Shown here piece after piece: positions 24,641 through 35,300 of a stretch of 64,000 nucleotides of DNA. This DNA comes from Dactylis glomerata (lineage: Eukaryota > Streptophyta > Magnoliopsida > Poales > Poaceae): NCBI GenBank assembly GCA_007115705.1, contig QXEO01000222.1:2421176-2485175 (forward strand). Direction: 5' to 3'. Under the pieces are notes generated by a model. The model had not been told where the DNA came from, searched no databases, and was given only the letters and a program-made list of their open reading frames with translations. Every line of letters begins with the position of its first letter. Position 1 is the first letter of the stretch. Position numbers and translations under genes: made by a program.

Positions 24641-24701
24641 TAGGACTAAAGGCTTGGTTGTTGTTGTTGTTGTTGTTGTTGTTATTCTAAATCTAATGGC
24701 C

Positions 24702-24764
24702 GCCGGATGGGCCAGCAGCATCGCCGGATGGGCTAGCGGGGTCGCCGGATAGGCTAGCACCATC
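24702..24764 (+). repeat. 21-bp tandem repeat, 3 copies
   Basis: Three consecutive 21-bp units starting GCCGGATGGGCCAGC, GCCGGATGGGCTAGC and GCCGGATAGGCTAGC at 24702, 24723 and 24744. It lies just past the LINE tail. Confidence 0.85.
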
Positions 24765-25375
24765 ATCGGAGCTATGTCCGGGCCAGAGCTAGCAGTTAAA
24801 CTGCTCACGGCAGCGCTGTCGGTCTTCCCTCACCTGCTCGCAGCAGGAAATAGCTTGGCGCGCGCAGGAACCGGCGCTGGTCATACAATATCTTTGACCA
24901 CCGTCTGCCAAGAGGGGCCGCCTGGCCAGAACCAATGCGGCGCGAGGCGTCGGCGCTCCCAAACAGCTCCTGGCGTGTTGGGACCGGCGTGGAAGCGTCG
25001 GCTCTTTTATTGGGCTCAAAAATGTGCCGGCCTCCTATCGGGGCCGCCGATGCGACCCCTAAATAGCCCCAATAGCCCTATTGGGAGGCGTATTGGGACC
25101 GCCGGTGGAGATGCTCTGACCACCAGCTATAGAAGAGGTCGTAGGCGTGATGCTTCACCAGGAAGGCCCGTGCAATGCAGAAGGAGCGAACGCACTAGCG
25201 ATTTAAAAATTATAAAAAGCAACGAGCCTTCGGCATGCCGAGCTCGAGCATAGATTTCAGCTCGCGGGCCGAGCTCGAGCTCAACATTTAGCTCGTTAGG
25301 TGAATCGAGCTCGAGCCAAGCATGAGTGTATTCGCTCAAGTTTGGCTTGTTTACACCCCTAATTCTCCAAATCAA
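24765..25375. other. GC-rich MITE-like and GAGCTCGAGC-rich sequence
   Basis: 24780-25120 is GC-rich and ends GGTGGAGATGCTCTGAC, a phrase common at ends of grass MITEs. 25220-25375 is dense in GAGCTCGAGC motifs and ends TTGTTTACACCCCT, a sequence I recall at the ends of dispersed plant DNA elements. No terminal inverted repeat pair could be fixed. Confidence 0.35.
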
Positions 25376-26713
25376 AGGGGCCTACCCCCCACCAAAACCA
25401 TTCAACACTTCCTGCCTCCTTTCTAATTTTCATAGGCTTGGACCAAACAGGGGAGAAAAGCGTTACAGGAATCAGTAGTAAATTTCTATGAAATGCAGTA
25501 ATTTGTAGGGTCGAAATTTTACCATATTTACAAACTTCAGCTGCTTTAAAACTTCATCTGTATCCAATTCCTACATAAAACAATAATATTTCAGGAAATT
25601 AAAAGGCATCACTTAGAAGTAACATTTGTCTACTATCTAGTCTACAGCATTACATGGCATAGAATAGGCTAACCAAACCAAAGATTTTGGGTACTAGTAG
25701 ATGATCAGATACCAGAGGATACCCTGAGTTATCTGCTACACATTTTATAACTCCGGTTCTACTCATCCAGTTCTTCAAACTCATTGATATTTGGAACAGT
25801 AGATTATTACTGAAATTTGGAAACCATACTACAGATAGTTCACCATAAAAAAATTTCAAGAACAGAAATTAAAGATACTTAATCCAAATAGCGTTTGGAT
25901 CTATTAACAGAGGCAAATACAGAGTGCTTAATTTATGCATAAAATATGTCGGCTGTAAATGTTGTTCAACAATGGCAGGCATGAAAATAGTGGAACCATG
26001 GTGATATGCTAAAATATTAGTACCAAAACCAGGTCAGGCTACAGCCTGTTTTGCTCTAGAATACTGAAAAAGTATTGTATAGTATGTTCAAGAACGAGGC
26101 AGATGCTAGAGTGTCCTTGAAAAGTAGTGTACCTTCTAAAAATATACTAATATACCATTACACAAAATACAATGGAACTACAGAAGTATAAATTTATGTG
26201 TGGAAGTAATTTGCATGAATTAACTCCGTTCCATAATTCTTGAGTTCAAATTTGAACTACAATCACGTAAAGAGTTATGGAACGGAGGGTGTAATTAGAA
26301 ATATCACAAACCTAAAACAACTATATACACTTACAAACTAATAACTCAAATTTATTCTTCTAAAGATACTTTCAATCATTTAACTACCCATATATACTAC
26401 AGGCTTATGCTTTCTTGGAGCCCTGCATATAAAATAAGTACATTTTTTACTCTGGATAATACTATACAAGTCTAGAATCGATGATGAATGACTGAATTAG
26501 ATACAGAAGTCAAGAGTAATATATTATCTTAGTTTCTTATATGTCCTAGAAACTAAATCAACACTGTGCAGTAACCGCTTTGAAATATTATGAAAATAGT
26601 ACGGTGTGCTAATTAATGGCAGCATATGCTAGAACTAGGTGCAAGACTTCTCATAGGGCCTTCTACCACAAGTACTCGTAGCTGCCAGTAAGCATTAAGT
26701 GTGCTAAGATGCT
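25376..26713. other. 3' flank of the PHD gene
   Basis: AT-rich DNA between the last recognised PHD-gene exon and the repeats to its left. I searched the minus strand for a terminal exon continuing the gene and found none that fits. It contains a short Stowaway-like hairpin at 26221-26293. Confidence 0.4.
26221..26293. mobile_element. Short Stowaway-like MITE
   Basis: Flanked by TA, with inverted ends CTCCGTTCCATAATTCTT and AAGAGTTATGGAACGGAG (one mismatch plus CCCT loss at the left). Only about 70 bp long, so internally deleted. Confidence 0.7.
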
Positions 26714-26746
26714 TTACAGTACATTAACAGTCAGAGAAATAATTAC

Positions 26747-29700
26747 CTGCGGAACAGCACAATCAGCATGGGCTGGATCCCAAGGAAGACAACAAGAACA
26801 ATCCCATTTATCTGACTGAACAACATTTAAGGGAGCCCTACAGGAGATTCCATGGAAAGAAATCTGTATGAGATACCTCCGAAGATACATAAAATATGAA
26901 CAAGGGACAGAAACTTGTTGGAATTTGTGTCGAATATGTGTATAGGGACATAGGGTTACAGTCGGACTTGCTATTAGCGGAGGGTCAGGTGTTAGAATCG
27001 AGCATTTGTAACTCAGGCCAAATATATAAAGGCACCACACGGTAACAAAAATAGACTAGACGAAACATGTAGGTTTAGAGTTTAGACACAAAATCGTGAG
27101 ACAAGACAGTCTGGGCAACCATGCCAGAAGTGGCTAGACCAACCATGGTGGGTCGTCGGAACATCAGTGAGTTTCATCATCGACTCATCGCGCGTGTATA
27201 ATGTAATACAACATGGAGGAGCACCCGAGCAAGGGCACCTGGAGATCTGGGCTTCTGCCAAAATCCGATGCATCCTCAAACATTGTCTTGCCATCGCCAA
27301 CTTTCTGCAATATTCTCAGAAGATCCAACATCTATTTCTAACAAATCTTATGTACGCTATTAGGGTTTCCAAATCTTGAGTTTAAATGTCACTTTCTGTG
27401 CTGCATCAGGCCAAAATCAAGCAAGTGGCACTAGTTCATAGTTCAGATAAGCTCCTATACCTAGCGCCAGTGGGGACCAATGCCAACCAACTTGAAATAG
27501 GATGGAAAAGATAGTTGTAGCTTCCACACTCAAAAAACTGAGTAGGGACCTTGTACAAAGAAGGAACCAAAACTAGACTAACAACACATGCAGTGACTCA
27601 CAAGAGAGGCTGGCATGGGAATATAAATTTTAATATCTTCACTAATTGAGTTGTTATAAAATTAAAATTCTGAGAAATACCAACTGAAATAAAACTGAAA
27701 GTCATAAAAGTGAAAGTTGTTTACCTTCTCCACTTCCCACAGATTACTGGCTTGTTAGAATCTCTTTTGCTCAAGATCTCACGGCATTGTATCCAATTAC
27801 CAATTGAACTTGAAGATCTGCTCTGATTATTCGTTGAAGACCACTGTGGAAGCAAGAAACTAGCTTGAAGAAACTTCATGCAGGAAGTACTAGTAACTTA
27901 AAAGTACAAATCTTACATTCAATTTCGTGACTTCAGCAGGATAAAATTCAGAGGGCGCTTCAAAATAACCATCGCTACTACATGAAACAAAGCAGAATAA
28001 ACATGAGAATAGTATTAAGAATGTAAGCAAAACTGAGCCGGGGGCACTCATACAACAAAATAACACATTATGAGTTCTCAGCACAATTTATTCGTTGGAC
28101 TACACCAACACTAAGAACATTGAATAGAGTATATACTAGTTCAGAACCAGGGTGAACAGTACCATATGTTTGGCAACACAGAAGCCACTTGATTGACTAT
28201 ATTCCTAACCCAACCTGTCATAACTGCAGGCAACTGTTTTCTCAAACCTTTTAGTTTTATTTTGGATCTTTAAAATTTACTATATTCCCCACACGTATAG
28301 ATCTTCCATGTCTTCTACGAAAATCCAACTTTCCAAATTACTCGACAGATTACAATCAAGCATAAGCCTTACTTGTAACTATTCTGCAATCATTAGACTT
28401 TGCCATGACGAAAGAAACAATCACTGTTCAAGCTTAATTAAAACACAAATACTCTTATCTAATGGTAAGTGATTAGAATATATGAAAAATAAATACTTGG
28501 TCACATACACGATTTAAAAGTTTTATCAATATCTAAGATGATGAATTGATGATTCAGCTATAAGTTTGATCCAAGCATGGTTTTTGTGTTGCTGTATAGT
28601 CGCGCGACTATACATAAGTCGTTTTCTCAAATCACGGCGACTCACGACTATGCAGCGACTTATGGCGACTATACACTGAGTCGCAGCCTTGGCGACTCAC
28701 TTTTGAGTCGCAACTTGGATCCAAGGATTACGAAGAGCATATCCTACAAAGATTATGATGCCTGAACAGAAGGTGATAGTCACTTTAATTTTCACGTAAA
28801 TTTGCTATCTTCAGAAATTAAAGTTTTATTCTACCAAAATTTACATGTTACTATTCCTAACTAATGCAAATGTTAGAACTACTAGCGCACCTGAAAGTGG
28901 GACCAGACCATTCTGGCACTTCTGCTTGGAGATCTCTATCAATTCGAACACCGGAAACATATGATTCAGCATCTTTGAACATGTACTCTATATGACTCAT
29001 GCCATGAGGCCTTTGGTCCATATTCCCGGAAGACTTGACCTTGCCCTCTGACAGTTTACCATAAAGACTCTTAGGTTTCTTCCCGAAGCATGGGGGACAA
29101 TACCATTCATCAGCTGGTACCACCTTAATACAAGGGATGCAACAAGACAAATGGAATGCTGCTTCACAAGAATCACATATAAGCATCTTTAGTGGATCAT
29201 CCAAGCTCCCGCAAGTATTGCATGCCAGCAAACAGTTGGCATTACAATCAGTCGATTCCTCTGAAGTGATTTTAGTTCGTGGCTCAGTTAGAAGACCATC
29301 TTCTCTCAATATGGCAATGCATAGATCCCTTGCTGATGTGATCTCTGTTATCAGTTCTGTAGGGCACATATATGACGAGGAACATGCAGCAGCAGCATTT
29401 TTGTCTAGCATCACAGAAGATGGTGACATACTTGACACTAAACATCTCTTGTTCACACCAGAACTTGGCCCCAAAGAAACTCCAGCAGGCTCTTCAATCT
29501 CTAGGGCAGGGTCTATCTTACCTGCCGTCAAATTTGAGAATGTTGGATCTGAGGGATTAGCAAGGAGCAGTAGTGAAGAGTGATCTTCAGCAGTAGAGCA
29601 ACTTTTAGTTGCTATTTCTTTAACTTCTTCATCTGCTACAAGGGCATTTGAATCTTTATCCATCTTTCTCCTTTTATAAACATTGCCATCCTTATTTTCT

Positions 29701-29855
29701 GCAGATAGTGAGCACATTCTGTTGACAACCGGTAAACCAACATAACTTGTGTACAAAGAGGTTGCCTCCGTTAAGGGTGAACTGAACTCACCATTTTCAT
29801 GCGAAGATAGTTCTCTGTAACTATTTGAAGGGCACTCACTCCATTTTGGAGTCAT
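26747..29855 (-). CDS. PHD-finger protein gene, four coding exons (3' end unresolved)
   Basis: The only clear host gene. Coding exons on the minus strand, with consistent phases and GT/AG borders: 29855-28891 (965 nt), 27977-27917 (61 nt), 27843-27725 (119 nt), 26837-26747 (91 nt), giving 412 codons without a stop. A C4HC3 PHD zinc finger occupies residues 212-256: C212, C215, C227, C230, H235, C238, C253, C256. PHD fingers bind histone tails, so a nuclear chromatin role is likely. A second Cys-rich motif, WDCSCCLPWDP, is encoded by the last exon. ATG at 29855 directly follows an acceptor (TTAACAG), so translation starts at the first base of exon 2. After 26747 there is a donor (CAG/GTAATT). 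Reading through it ends at a stop at 26714; a terminal exon was not found, so the gene may be truncated. Confidence 0.9.
28593..28710. repeat. Cluster of GCGACT palindromes and hairpins
   Basis: Lies in the first coding intron of the PHD gene. It begins with a perfect 22-bp palindrome (28593-28614, centre TCGC/GCGA). ATAAGTCG and CGACTTAT then form an inverted pair, and TGAGTCGC/GCGACTCA pairs form two overlapping 8-bp stems with loops of 7 and 4 nt. Probably a fold-back element remnant. Confidence 0.7.
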
Positions 29856-29930
29856 CTGTTAACCAAATATAACCAGACGCCACATATATTCAGATGATAA
29901 AGATATCTACACTGGAATTAAGAAGATTCA

Positions 29931-30058
29931 TACTCCCTCCGTTCATAAAAGGATGTCTTAGATTTGTCTAAAGTTGAGGGTATGTAGACACTATTTAGTG
30001 TATAGATACATCCAAATTTAGACAAATCTAAGACATCCTTTTATGGACGGAGGGAGTA
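29931..30058. mobile_element. Stowaway MITE
   Basis: TA duplication on both sides (29931-29932, 30057-30058) and long inverted ends starting CTCCCTCCGTTCATAAAAGG, matched at the other end by a single mismatch in the first 18 bases. It lies in the 5' UTR intron of the PHD gene, 76 bp from the start-codon exon. Confidence 0.93.
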
Positions 30059-30977
30059 CTTAAAAGTAGGCATATATAAGAAGTGATGAGATTATTACCG
30101 ATCTATTGCAAGTATGCCTAATAAGCTGAACCTCAAACTTAATGTAGTAACCCCATCCTTGAATTCCAGCGAATAAGTTCCTTTGTTATGAGGCAGTGAG
30201 TAAGTTCCTGGACAAATAATTCAAATACGAACTGGTGAGGTTACAACTCATTGAGTTGAGGTCCAGAAAGCAGAACCACAACTAATAAGATCGGACTTTA
30301 CTAGCAAACATGTGAAGCATGCAGAAAAGTACCAAACAGATTTTTAAGGATTCTTGCAATGACACCTACTTTTCTGAAGTGTAAAGAAACACAATGCTAT
30401 ATGTATTCACAGGCTTAAGCAGCTTTGCTGAAAATTCAGAAAGATTATATAGCACAAGCTACACATTGTTGCAGACAAATCAAGGAGCCGATGAATACAG
30501 GGACCTATCCCAGCAACAAATTCTGATCAATGAAGATTTGCTTGAGAGTCCCCCATCAGATCATGCAATTTGGATACATTACATGGTAGGGTAGATGCGG
30601 ATTACTACCATCCCAATTCCTCCTCCCAATAAAAATCCACGCAAGCATATAGAGTTACATATTAATGACTTGACCAACTAGTATTACTGGTTTTAGGATG
30701 GTAAGTCAATATTGTGCGTTAACACATACAAATTTGGCACAGACACCACTAAATACCAGACTCGGGAAGTTAGGCTAAGGTGGGGCTTTTACATAGGACT
30801 ATAGGAGTGCAAAGTCAACTAATTGAGTTCAACTACTAACTTTTGTGCCATCCTGATATAATTTAGACTGATTTGACCGTTCAATCATAGCCATGCACCT
30901 CTGAGGGTAATGGCATGAAGTGATGAACGTAAACCAGCCACCCACGCACACAAGGATTAAAGCAAACCCTATAACCA

Positions 30978-31022
30978 CCCCCCCCCCCCCCCCCCCCACC
31001 CACACACACACACACACACACA
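30978..31022. repeat. Compound microsatellite C20-ACC-(CA)11
   Basis: Twenty C, then ACC, then eleven CA units, inside the PHD gene 5' UTR intron. Same architecture as 21104-21135. Confidence 0.9.
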
Positions 31023-31951
31023 AATCTTATCTAGGTTTGGTACTTCCAATCATCCCACTCCGATTCAAAACACTTTGGTTGACACTCAACAGAGAAGTAG
31101 CAGTAGATCCACCACACCAAGTACAAGATGGTGCGAAGAGCCTAAGACAACCTGATTATTTGAAAAATAACGAGTGAAATAGTTCCAGAAGTAAAAACAA
31201 ACTATATGGCTAAAGTAGATCTCGCATTGTTATTGAAGCATTTACCTAGGATTCGCATACTCCAGAAACATGTAAGCATAAAATGAGTTAAGGCTAACCA
31301 TGCTTTGCAGCCGAAACTTTACTTCATGCCCGGTATGGCACTAAAACCAATAAATCTGTCAACAGATCATTTAAAAAATCACCAAGGTACATCTACAAAT
31401 TTAGCTAAATAGATCTAAAAATAAACTTTCCCGAAAATTGAAAATATTGGAGGAAAAGCAAGCAACAGCTACAATGGATTGACGTATTTTATTTGCTAGC
31501 ATCGAAGCATTGCAAAATCAAAACAATAATAAAGATAACATTTATTATTGAGCTTTTTTCGTCCATAGTTTCTTGACCTAGAAGTTTCATCAATATTAAA
31601 AGCATATCCAAATGGTTTTGATGTAAAACTTGAAAGAATTAATTGTCCAAGATAACGACGTGGTATATTGTCCACTTATCTTCTATAGACAAATCTAATT
31701 AATACGCCACTAGTGATTGCATGCAATGTACTTGATTGAAATAATCGGGACCAAGTGAACAAGTTGTGTGCCCATAAACATAGTTATATGTAACTTCTAA
31801 GCTACTCCTATTTAATTTTATTTCCTAAGTATATTCTGTCATTTCGTCTTCATATTCTCTGAGAAGACACTGCTACTATGAGATTATTAGCAAGCCCAGA
31901 TGTCTTCCTGTTAAACAAATGCTGCATTTTCTCGAAATAAAAATCCCTTTA

Positions 31952-32243
31952 GGGCAAGTACAACGCGGGCGCTAAGCCCTGGGCGCCAGGATCATATTCC
32001 TGGGCGATCAGCGGTTCAGACTTCTAACCCTGGCGTCCGTCCGGCATCGGCGCAAACTCAAGCGGCGACTCTTAGCCTTTTTCTGTACGGGGTTAGGAAG
32101 CAACGTGCGCACCAGCCGCGTAGTTAGGCGCCTGTGATTAGCATCTGCGTTGGGAGCGAAGGTGCTTAGATAATAATCTGATTTTATGCTATTTCTTTTT
32201 TCACTCTAAGCGTCTCTGTTAGCGTCAAGCATTGTACTTGCCC
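31952..32243. mobile_element. Tourist-like MITE 1 (292 bp)
   Basis: Terminal inverted repeat GGGCAAGTACAA / TTGTACTTGCCC, flanked on both sides by TTA (31949-31951, 32244-32246), as expected for PIF/Harbinger-type MITEs. Lies in the PHD gene 5' UTR intron. Confidence 0.85.
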
Positions 32244-32603
32244 TTAGTAGGCCACTTCATCCTCCAATGCATAAATTACCATGAACTGTTATCCTAGCAT
32301 TTTCTCGAACTTAATCTACTATAGCAAAATCCAAAGTTGCTACAGTACTAAACAACTTTTCTTAATAACAAATAAAAATAACCATATTAGATGTAACCCA
32401 TAAATTTTAGCCGAAAGAGCCTTTGACTTAAGAGGGACACGAGTGGATATTACCACCTCTAATTACTGGTGAGGCATACTACAAGAGCATCTGCCGAGCC
32501 CCCCATCCTCCCATCCATCGCCTGCTACCGGTATCTGCCACTCACCCTACCCCGTCGCACCCGCCCAACGTAATATTTTACCGGAGTTGTCGCATACCAC
32601 TAA

Positions 32604-32886
32604 GGGCATGTACAATGGGGGCGCTTGTTGCAGGCGCCAGGATTGATTTCCTTGCCATTTTTCTTATTTCCCAGCCGATCCCGGGATTAGCCCAAGCGTT
32701 GGCGCAAACTTAGGCGCCAGGCGCTCTAGATGGATACGTACGAGCGGAGAGAGAGATTTGGAGGTGGACGCTAGCTAATTTAGCACTGCGCATTGGAGCC
32801 ACGGACGCCAACACAGACGCAAAGCTAAAAATTAATAAAAATATATTCTTAAGCGCCTACCTAAGCGCTCTGGATTGTACATGCCC
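32604..32886. mobile_element. Tourist-like MITE 2 (283 bp)
   Basis: Inverted ends GGGCATGTACAAT / ATTGTACATGCCC. Flanks are TAA (left) and TTA (right), so the duplication has one mismatch. It shares GGCGCCAGGAT near its left end with MITE 1 and lies 360 bp away in the same intron. Confidence 0.82.
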
Positions 32887-33200
32887 TTACAACCAACGAC
32901 GAAAAGAAAGTGTAGTGATGCGCAATAACTTATCAACACAGAAATCGTTAACTATCTTGCCGCAAAACCATCTACCACTGTGGCACCACAACAATCTTCT
33001 CCGCTAATTTCTAAGAATGAAGAATAAAACTGCCATGAAATGGCTCATAGCTGCAATCCGTACCACTACTAAACTAGCTAATCAAGATATATATAGAGGA
33101 AAACATTCTTGGTTTCATTGCTTGCAAAAAATTTAAAGGTTCCCATAAGGCCAGAACGGAACAGCCTAACAATCCATCAAAGCAAATTAGGGTTCCTTAC

Positions 33201-33590
33201 CAACAAAAGAAACGAACCCCAAGTATTGATGGATCTCCGCTCCACGCCAGTCCAATATCAGAAGAGCCGTAGAGGTGGGCAAGAGAACCAAGATGACGGC
33301 GAGCAGAGAGTTCCTTCGATGTGAAAGGAGGCTGGAGGCGCGTGCGCGGGCAAAAAGGGCGATGGCGTGAGCTAGGCTTCCGCGCCAGGAAGGAGGGGAA
33401 GGGTGCTAGGCGTCGGAGGAGCTGATCCGCTTGGTGGTTTCGGCGAGGGCGATGTCGGCGGGCAGAGATCAATTCGCTGGTGGAGGAGGGCTGGGATGAA
33501 CGGCGGGCTTCGCCGTGGCGGCGGCGGAGGATGCGGGGGTTGCCTTTCAGCAGTTCGAACAGGCCTGCGCTCTCGTTGGGTTGGGTCAGA
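33201..33590 (-). other. Non-coding first exon of the PHD gene
   Basis: A GC-rich minus-strand block ending in a good donor, GTTG/GTAAGG, at 33201/33200. The next acceptor that fits is the one before ATG at 29855, giving a 3.3 kb 5' UTR intron. Joining the long open frame of this block (33472 down) to that exon creates a TGA at once, so it is better read as untranslated with an upstream ORF. A TATA-like TATACAAAA (minus strand, about 33613-33622) supports a start near 33590. Transcript ends are inferred. Confidence 0.5.
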
Positions 33591-33665
33591 CTCCAATGTG
33601 CCTACAAAATAGGTTTTGTATACCATTATTAATTAAAATAAAATATCCAAGTTTACAAAACAAAA

Positions 33666-33780
33666 TACTTCCTTCCCCATCCATATTATCTTTCACAAAT
33701 ACATATATAATATCTTTACACATTTTAGTATTAGATACATCCATATTTACAAAAGGTAATATGGATCGGAGTGAATAGTA
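33666..33780. mobile_element. Degenerate Stowaway-like MITE at the PHD promoter
   Basis: TA flanks with imperfect inverted ends: CCATCCATATTATCTTT on the left, AAAGGTAATATGGATCGG on the right. Sits just upstream of the proposed PHD transcription start. Confidence 0.65.
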
Positions 33781-34214
33781 CTGTACTATGGTTTCGCAGT
33801 TTTAAGTTCACATTGAAAAAATGCCACTCAATCACAAATCCTAAATACAACTTTTAATTAGACAAGCTTCGATGTGGAGCATCGCACGGTTCAGTGAGTC
33901 TTCGGATTTGTCGGGGGCAGGAAATTGTAAGACATGTGTGAGGCCAAAACTCATAAATTGATCTTGTGGAAGATAAGACAATATGATGGCAAGATGGAAA
34001 GGTTAAGAAGTGGGTTAGGCTTGCGAGGCTTGTGTGATGTTAGCATTGACGGTCTAGGGGACGCCTTCCATTGTTTTGTGTAAACTATTACTATGTTAAA
34101 ATATAGTTTGTGCTTCACTAATGTATAAATTGATGTTGTGGTGGGTTGTAGTTGTAGAACAAAATTTATATATGGTAACCATGAGTTGAAAATCGACATA
34201 TCATATGAGATCAT
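33781..34214. other. Intergenic DNA upstream of the PHD gene
   Basis: No gene is seen. The right part may be more LINE-derived sequence. Confidence 0.3.
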
Positions 34215-35300
34215 TTGACTAGAATCAGGTGTCAATTGTCAGTCTCATGGTTGATTTGTGGTGATTTTAGCGAAGCCATGTGGCAGCATAAACATTCTCG
34301 AACACACCACGTAGTGAAAGCCAGATGGCAGCTTTTCGTGGTACCCTTATCTTATGTGACCTTATTCATTTGCGGTTCTCGGGGTTCCATTCACATATGA
34401 TAACAAAGGAACGGCAACCAAAATGTACAGATTTGGCTATGTTGATCGAGCGTGGAGAGGCTCGAAGCAATGGTGAGGCACCCCACGCCTCGGACTATCC
34501 TGTTGTGGTTCATTTGGCATGTGTGTATCATGATCAGAGGAGGAAGGGTGGACCTCATTATGAGATTATGTGGGAAAAGGATCTGTCCCTCCCGAATATT
34601 CTTAAGCAAGCTTGGGATCGCCGTCCTCCCAATGGTGATTTAGGGCTCGTTTGGCACCCGTCGTTTCATTTTATTTTGTAAAAATGAAATGACATGACAT
34701 GGTGATATTATTTCATCACAGAAATGTTAGGCTACCAAAAAAATTAAGATGGTACCAACAAGGAATTAAGCTTAGACATGGGATAAAAATCATAAAATTC
34801 CAAATGAATTATGTACTCAATTTGTAGTAGCCAAACAAGTAATTCTTGAAATCACAAATGAATTCTTTGATTCTACTCCCAAATGATGGGAGCCAAACAA
34901 GACCTGGTCAGCTATATAGCCTATGAAAGGAGATATGCAAACCCTTTGGACATGGAGCAAAGAATAATTTGGACATTCTATGCATGAGCTAGAAAGATTA
35001 AGAGTGGAGCTAGAGGAACTCCAAACAACTAATGCAAATTACACTACAAAACGTGTAAAGATGGACAGGATGGATGAACTTCTCTATGGAGAACAGATAA
35101 TGTAGCTTTAGAGATCAAGACTAAGTTAGCTAAAGAAAGGGACTGTAAGTAGTTATTTTCACTATAAAGCTATGTGAGAGCCTGCAAAAATATGAGACGG
35201 ACAATGGATTTGGGTCCCAACTAAGATGGAGCTCATGGCTACGTCTTTCTTCAAAGAGGTATTCTTCAAATAGATATTCTCGAAGGACCGAACCCTAACT
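34215..35300 (+). pseudogene. L1-type LINE ORF2 remnant
   Basis: Decayed plus-strand coding of a plant L1. At 34244-34650 the endonuclease C-terminal region is recognisable in shifting frames (LICGDFSEAMW; TYDNK-like; then YEIMWEKD and ILKQAWDRR). 34905-35250 continues with MHELERLRVELEELQ and MDELLYGEQ, the linker that precedes RT. The two halves are separated by a MITE-like insert. Many stops; the RT itself is missing. Confidence 0.7.
34643..34904. mobile_element. MITE-like insert in the LINE remnant
   Basis: Inverted ends GGGCTCGTTTGGC and GCCAAACAAGACC (one mismatch) around 262 AT-rich bp. It separates two parts of L1 coding that are adjacent in intact elements. No clear target duplication. 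Confidence 0.65.

Larger units (their letters stand above)
23060..24684 (+). mobile_element. Rearranged RTE-like LINE with (TTG)n tail
   Basis: Plus-strand non-LTR retrotransposon remnant. RT coding at 23073-23430 contains IDLEKAYDKIPRN, matching RT motif FxDxxKAFD, followed by a stop and GLHQGSALS. C-terminal coding with VPRKDTFRYLGSMLQKDG at 24039-24090 and a CGHTRRDRIRND / LVQHRLRWFGHIQ segment at 24315-24430 leads to a 3' end with CCCAACTTGTTTAGGACTAAAGG and about ten TTG units. A TTG-repeat 3' end suggests the RTE clade. The C-terminal part is present twice (23429-23880 and 24133-24640), so the copy is chimeric and dead. Confidence 0.82.

Noticed and set aside
27082..27300. Cys-rich minus-strand ORF between PHD exons 3 and 4
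   Set aside because: The neighbouring exons join in phase without it, and I saw no splice sites that would include it in frame.
33372..33626. Pro-rich minus-strand ORF in the PHD first exon
   Set aside because: It ends before the exon does, spans the inferred transcription start, and splicing of the neighbouring frame gives an immediate stop. Treated as 5' UTR.
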